A stretch of 64,000 bases of DNA. Source: Candidatus Sericytochromatia bacterium S15B-MN24 CBMW_12. GTDB lineage: Bacteria > Cyanobacteriota > Sericytochromatia > S15B-MN24 > UBA4093. The stretch covers positions 81,757 to 145,756 of the forward strand of contig DAZV01000049.1 in NCBI GenBank assembly GCA_002083825.1, written 5' to 3'. Each line of letters opens with the position of its first letter. Positions within the stretch are counted from its first letter, which is position 1. Shown here in pieces: positions 63,390-64,000 of this stretch. The position numbers and the translations under genes were made by a program. Under the pieces are notes generated by a model. That model worked only from the letters and a program-made list of their open reading frames with translations, was not told where the DNA came from and made no database searches.

Positions 63390-64000
63390 GTCCAGGTTCC
63401 TCCTTCGAAGCGAGCCCGGTGACGGCCGGGTGAAAGCTCTCGGATCGCGCCCTCCCCGAGGTGAATCGGGACGGGGACGGAACAGTCGATCTCGAGGTCC
63501 GTGGGGGTCAAGGAGATGCCCAACCGCTGACCGCGGTAGTGAAAGGCGAATTCCAGGGACTGCCACTCCGCGGGCAGGTTGGGATCCAGCGCGAGCCCGT
63601 CCTCCCGGACGTGCATTCCCGCGAAGCCGAAGACGACCACTTGCCAGAGGCAGCCGAGCGCCGCCATGTGGAGGCCCTCGGAGGCATTTCCCATGCGGTT
63701 GCTCAGATCGATGGCCGAGGCGAAGCGGAAGTAGTGCAGCGCCATCGAGAAATCGCCGAGCTTGGCCGCGACCAGGGCGTGAACGCCCGGGGAAAGCGAA
63801 CTCCCGTGTCCGGACCGCGGCTCGTAGTAGCGAAAATCCGCCCGCCGTGTCTCAGGCGGAAAGCGCTCCCAGAGCAGAAACAGGAGCATGACGACATCCG
63901 CCTGCTTGATCACCTGCGTTTCGCGGATGCTTCGACCGAGGAGCACGTCCATGGGGATCGTGCGGTCGGCGTAGCGGGTCATGTCGAGGTCTTCGAGCTG
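63365..64000 (-). CDS. GH65 family glycoside phosphorylase/hydrolase, C-terminal part (partial)
   Basis: The frame is open to the window edge; the last 211 residues are present. GH65 landmarks: SIRETQVIKQADVVMLLFLL, RSGHGSSLSPGVHALVAAKLGD and NASEGLHMAALGCLWQVVVFGFAGM, with the C-terminal beta-sandwich after them. GH65 includes maltose, trehalose and kojibiose phosphorylases; the acceptor loop needed to choose lies outside the window. It precedes the stress-protein gene. Confidence 0.88.
   Translation of the reverse strand, partial: QLEDLDMTRYADRTIPMDVLLGRSIRETQVIKQADVVMLLFLLWERFPPETRRADFRYYEPRSGHGSSLSPGVHALVAAKLGDFSMALHYFRFASAIDLSNRMGNASEGLHMAALGCLWQVVVFGFAGMHVREDGLALDPNLPAEWQSLEFAFHYRGQRLGISLTPTDLEIDCSVPVPIHLGEGAIRELSPGRHRARFEGGTWTWMVAPSP

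Noticed and set aside
1-64000. tRNA, rRNA, CRISPR arrays, prophage
   Set aside because: None of the expected structures, repeat-spacer patterns or structural phage genes was seen on either strand, within what reading by eye can detect.

Overview
The window is GC-rich bacterial chromosome with tightly packed genes. No rRNA, tRNA or CRISPR array was seen. I counted about two dozen copies of the octamer GCGATCGC by eye, where base composition predicts two or three. This is the HIP1 palindrome of cyanobacterial genomes. With an aerobic b6-type complex III and a caa3 oxidase but no photosynthesis gene, a non-photosynthetic relative of Cyanobacteria (for example Sericytochromatia or Tanganyikabacteria) is a reasonable inference. 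It is not proven.

Layout. 0-9 kb: an NHL-repeat gene end, arfB, a zinc-ribbon membrane protein, nagA, acnB, two lipoprotein genes (one a PAP2/haloperoxidase-like protein) and a beta-propeller lipoprotein. 8.8-12.7 kb (minus): a copper-handling cluster of Cys-rich exported protein, outer-membrane barrel, YncE-like propeller, SCO and PCu(A)C. 14.1-21.3 kb (plus): a respiratory operon of Rieske, fused cytochrome b6/IV/c, CoxB with cytochrome c, fused CoxA/CoxC, a small membrane protein, CtaG and cytochrome c. 21.3-23.5 kb: a glycogen-debranching-type glucosidase.

23.6-55.6 kb is a metal-resistance block. CopA is divergent from a MerR regulator, with one CueR-type operator for each side; merR leads cusCBA, metal-binding proteins and CopB. 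Next comes a BlaI repressor/M56 protease pair leading a second RND triad and a DMT-type protein, with two matching operator candidates. Then follow a coiled-coil protein, DoxX, a Gly/Cys-rich mini-protein under a Fur-like box, and a minus-strand ArsR-CadA-CzcCBA-YnfA operon. Three RND pumps thus lie in 29 kb under three different sensor classes. Their TM4 motifs suggest Cu/Ag, an unassigned metal, and Zn/Cd/Co.

55.6-59.6 kb is an AT-rich island without HIP1 sites. It holds a large lipoprotein with a FlgD-like domain and a possible toxin-like C-terminus, a soluble partner gene, and an ISL3 transposase remnant. 59.7-62.5 kb is an arsenic cluster (acr3-arsR divergent from arsM-arsC). The window ends in a tandem universal stress protein and the 3' part of a GH65 phosphorylase/hydrolase gene.

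The gene sets connect: the caa3 oxidase needs copper delivery (SCO, PCuAC, CtaG), and the same region carries several layers of copper, divalent-metal and arsenic export.
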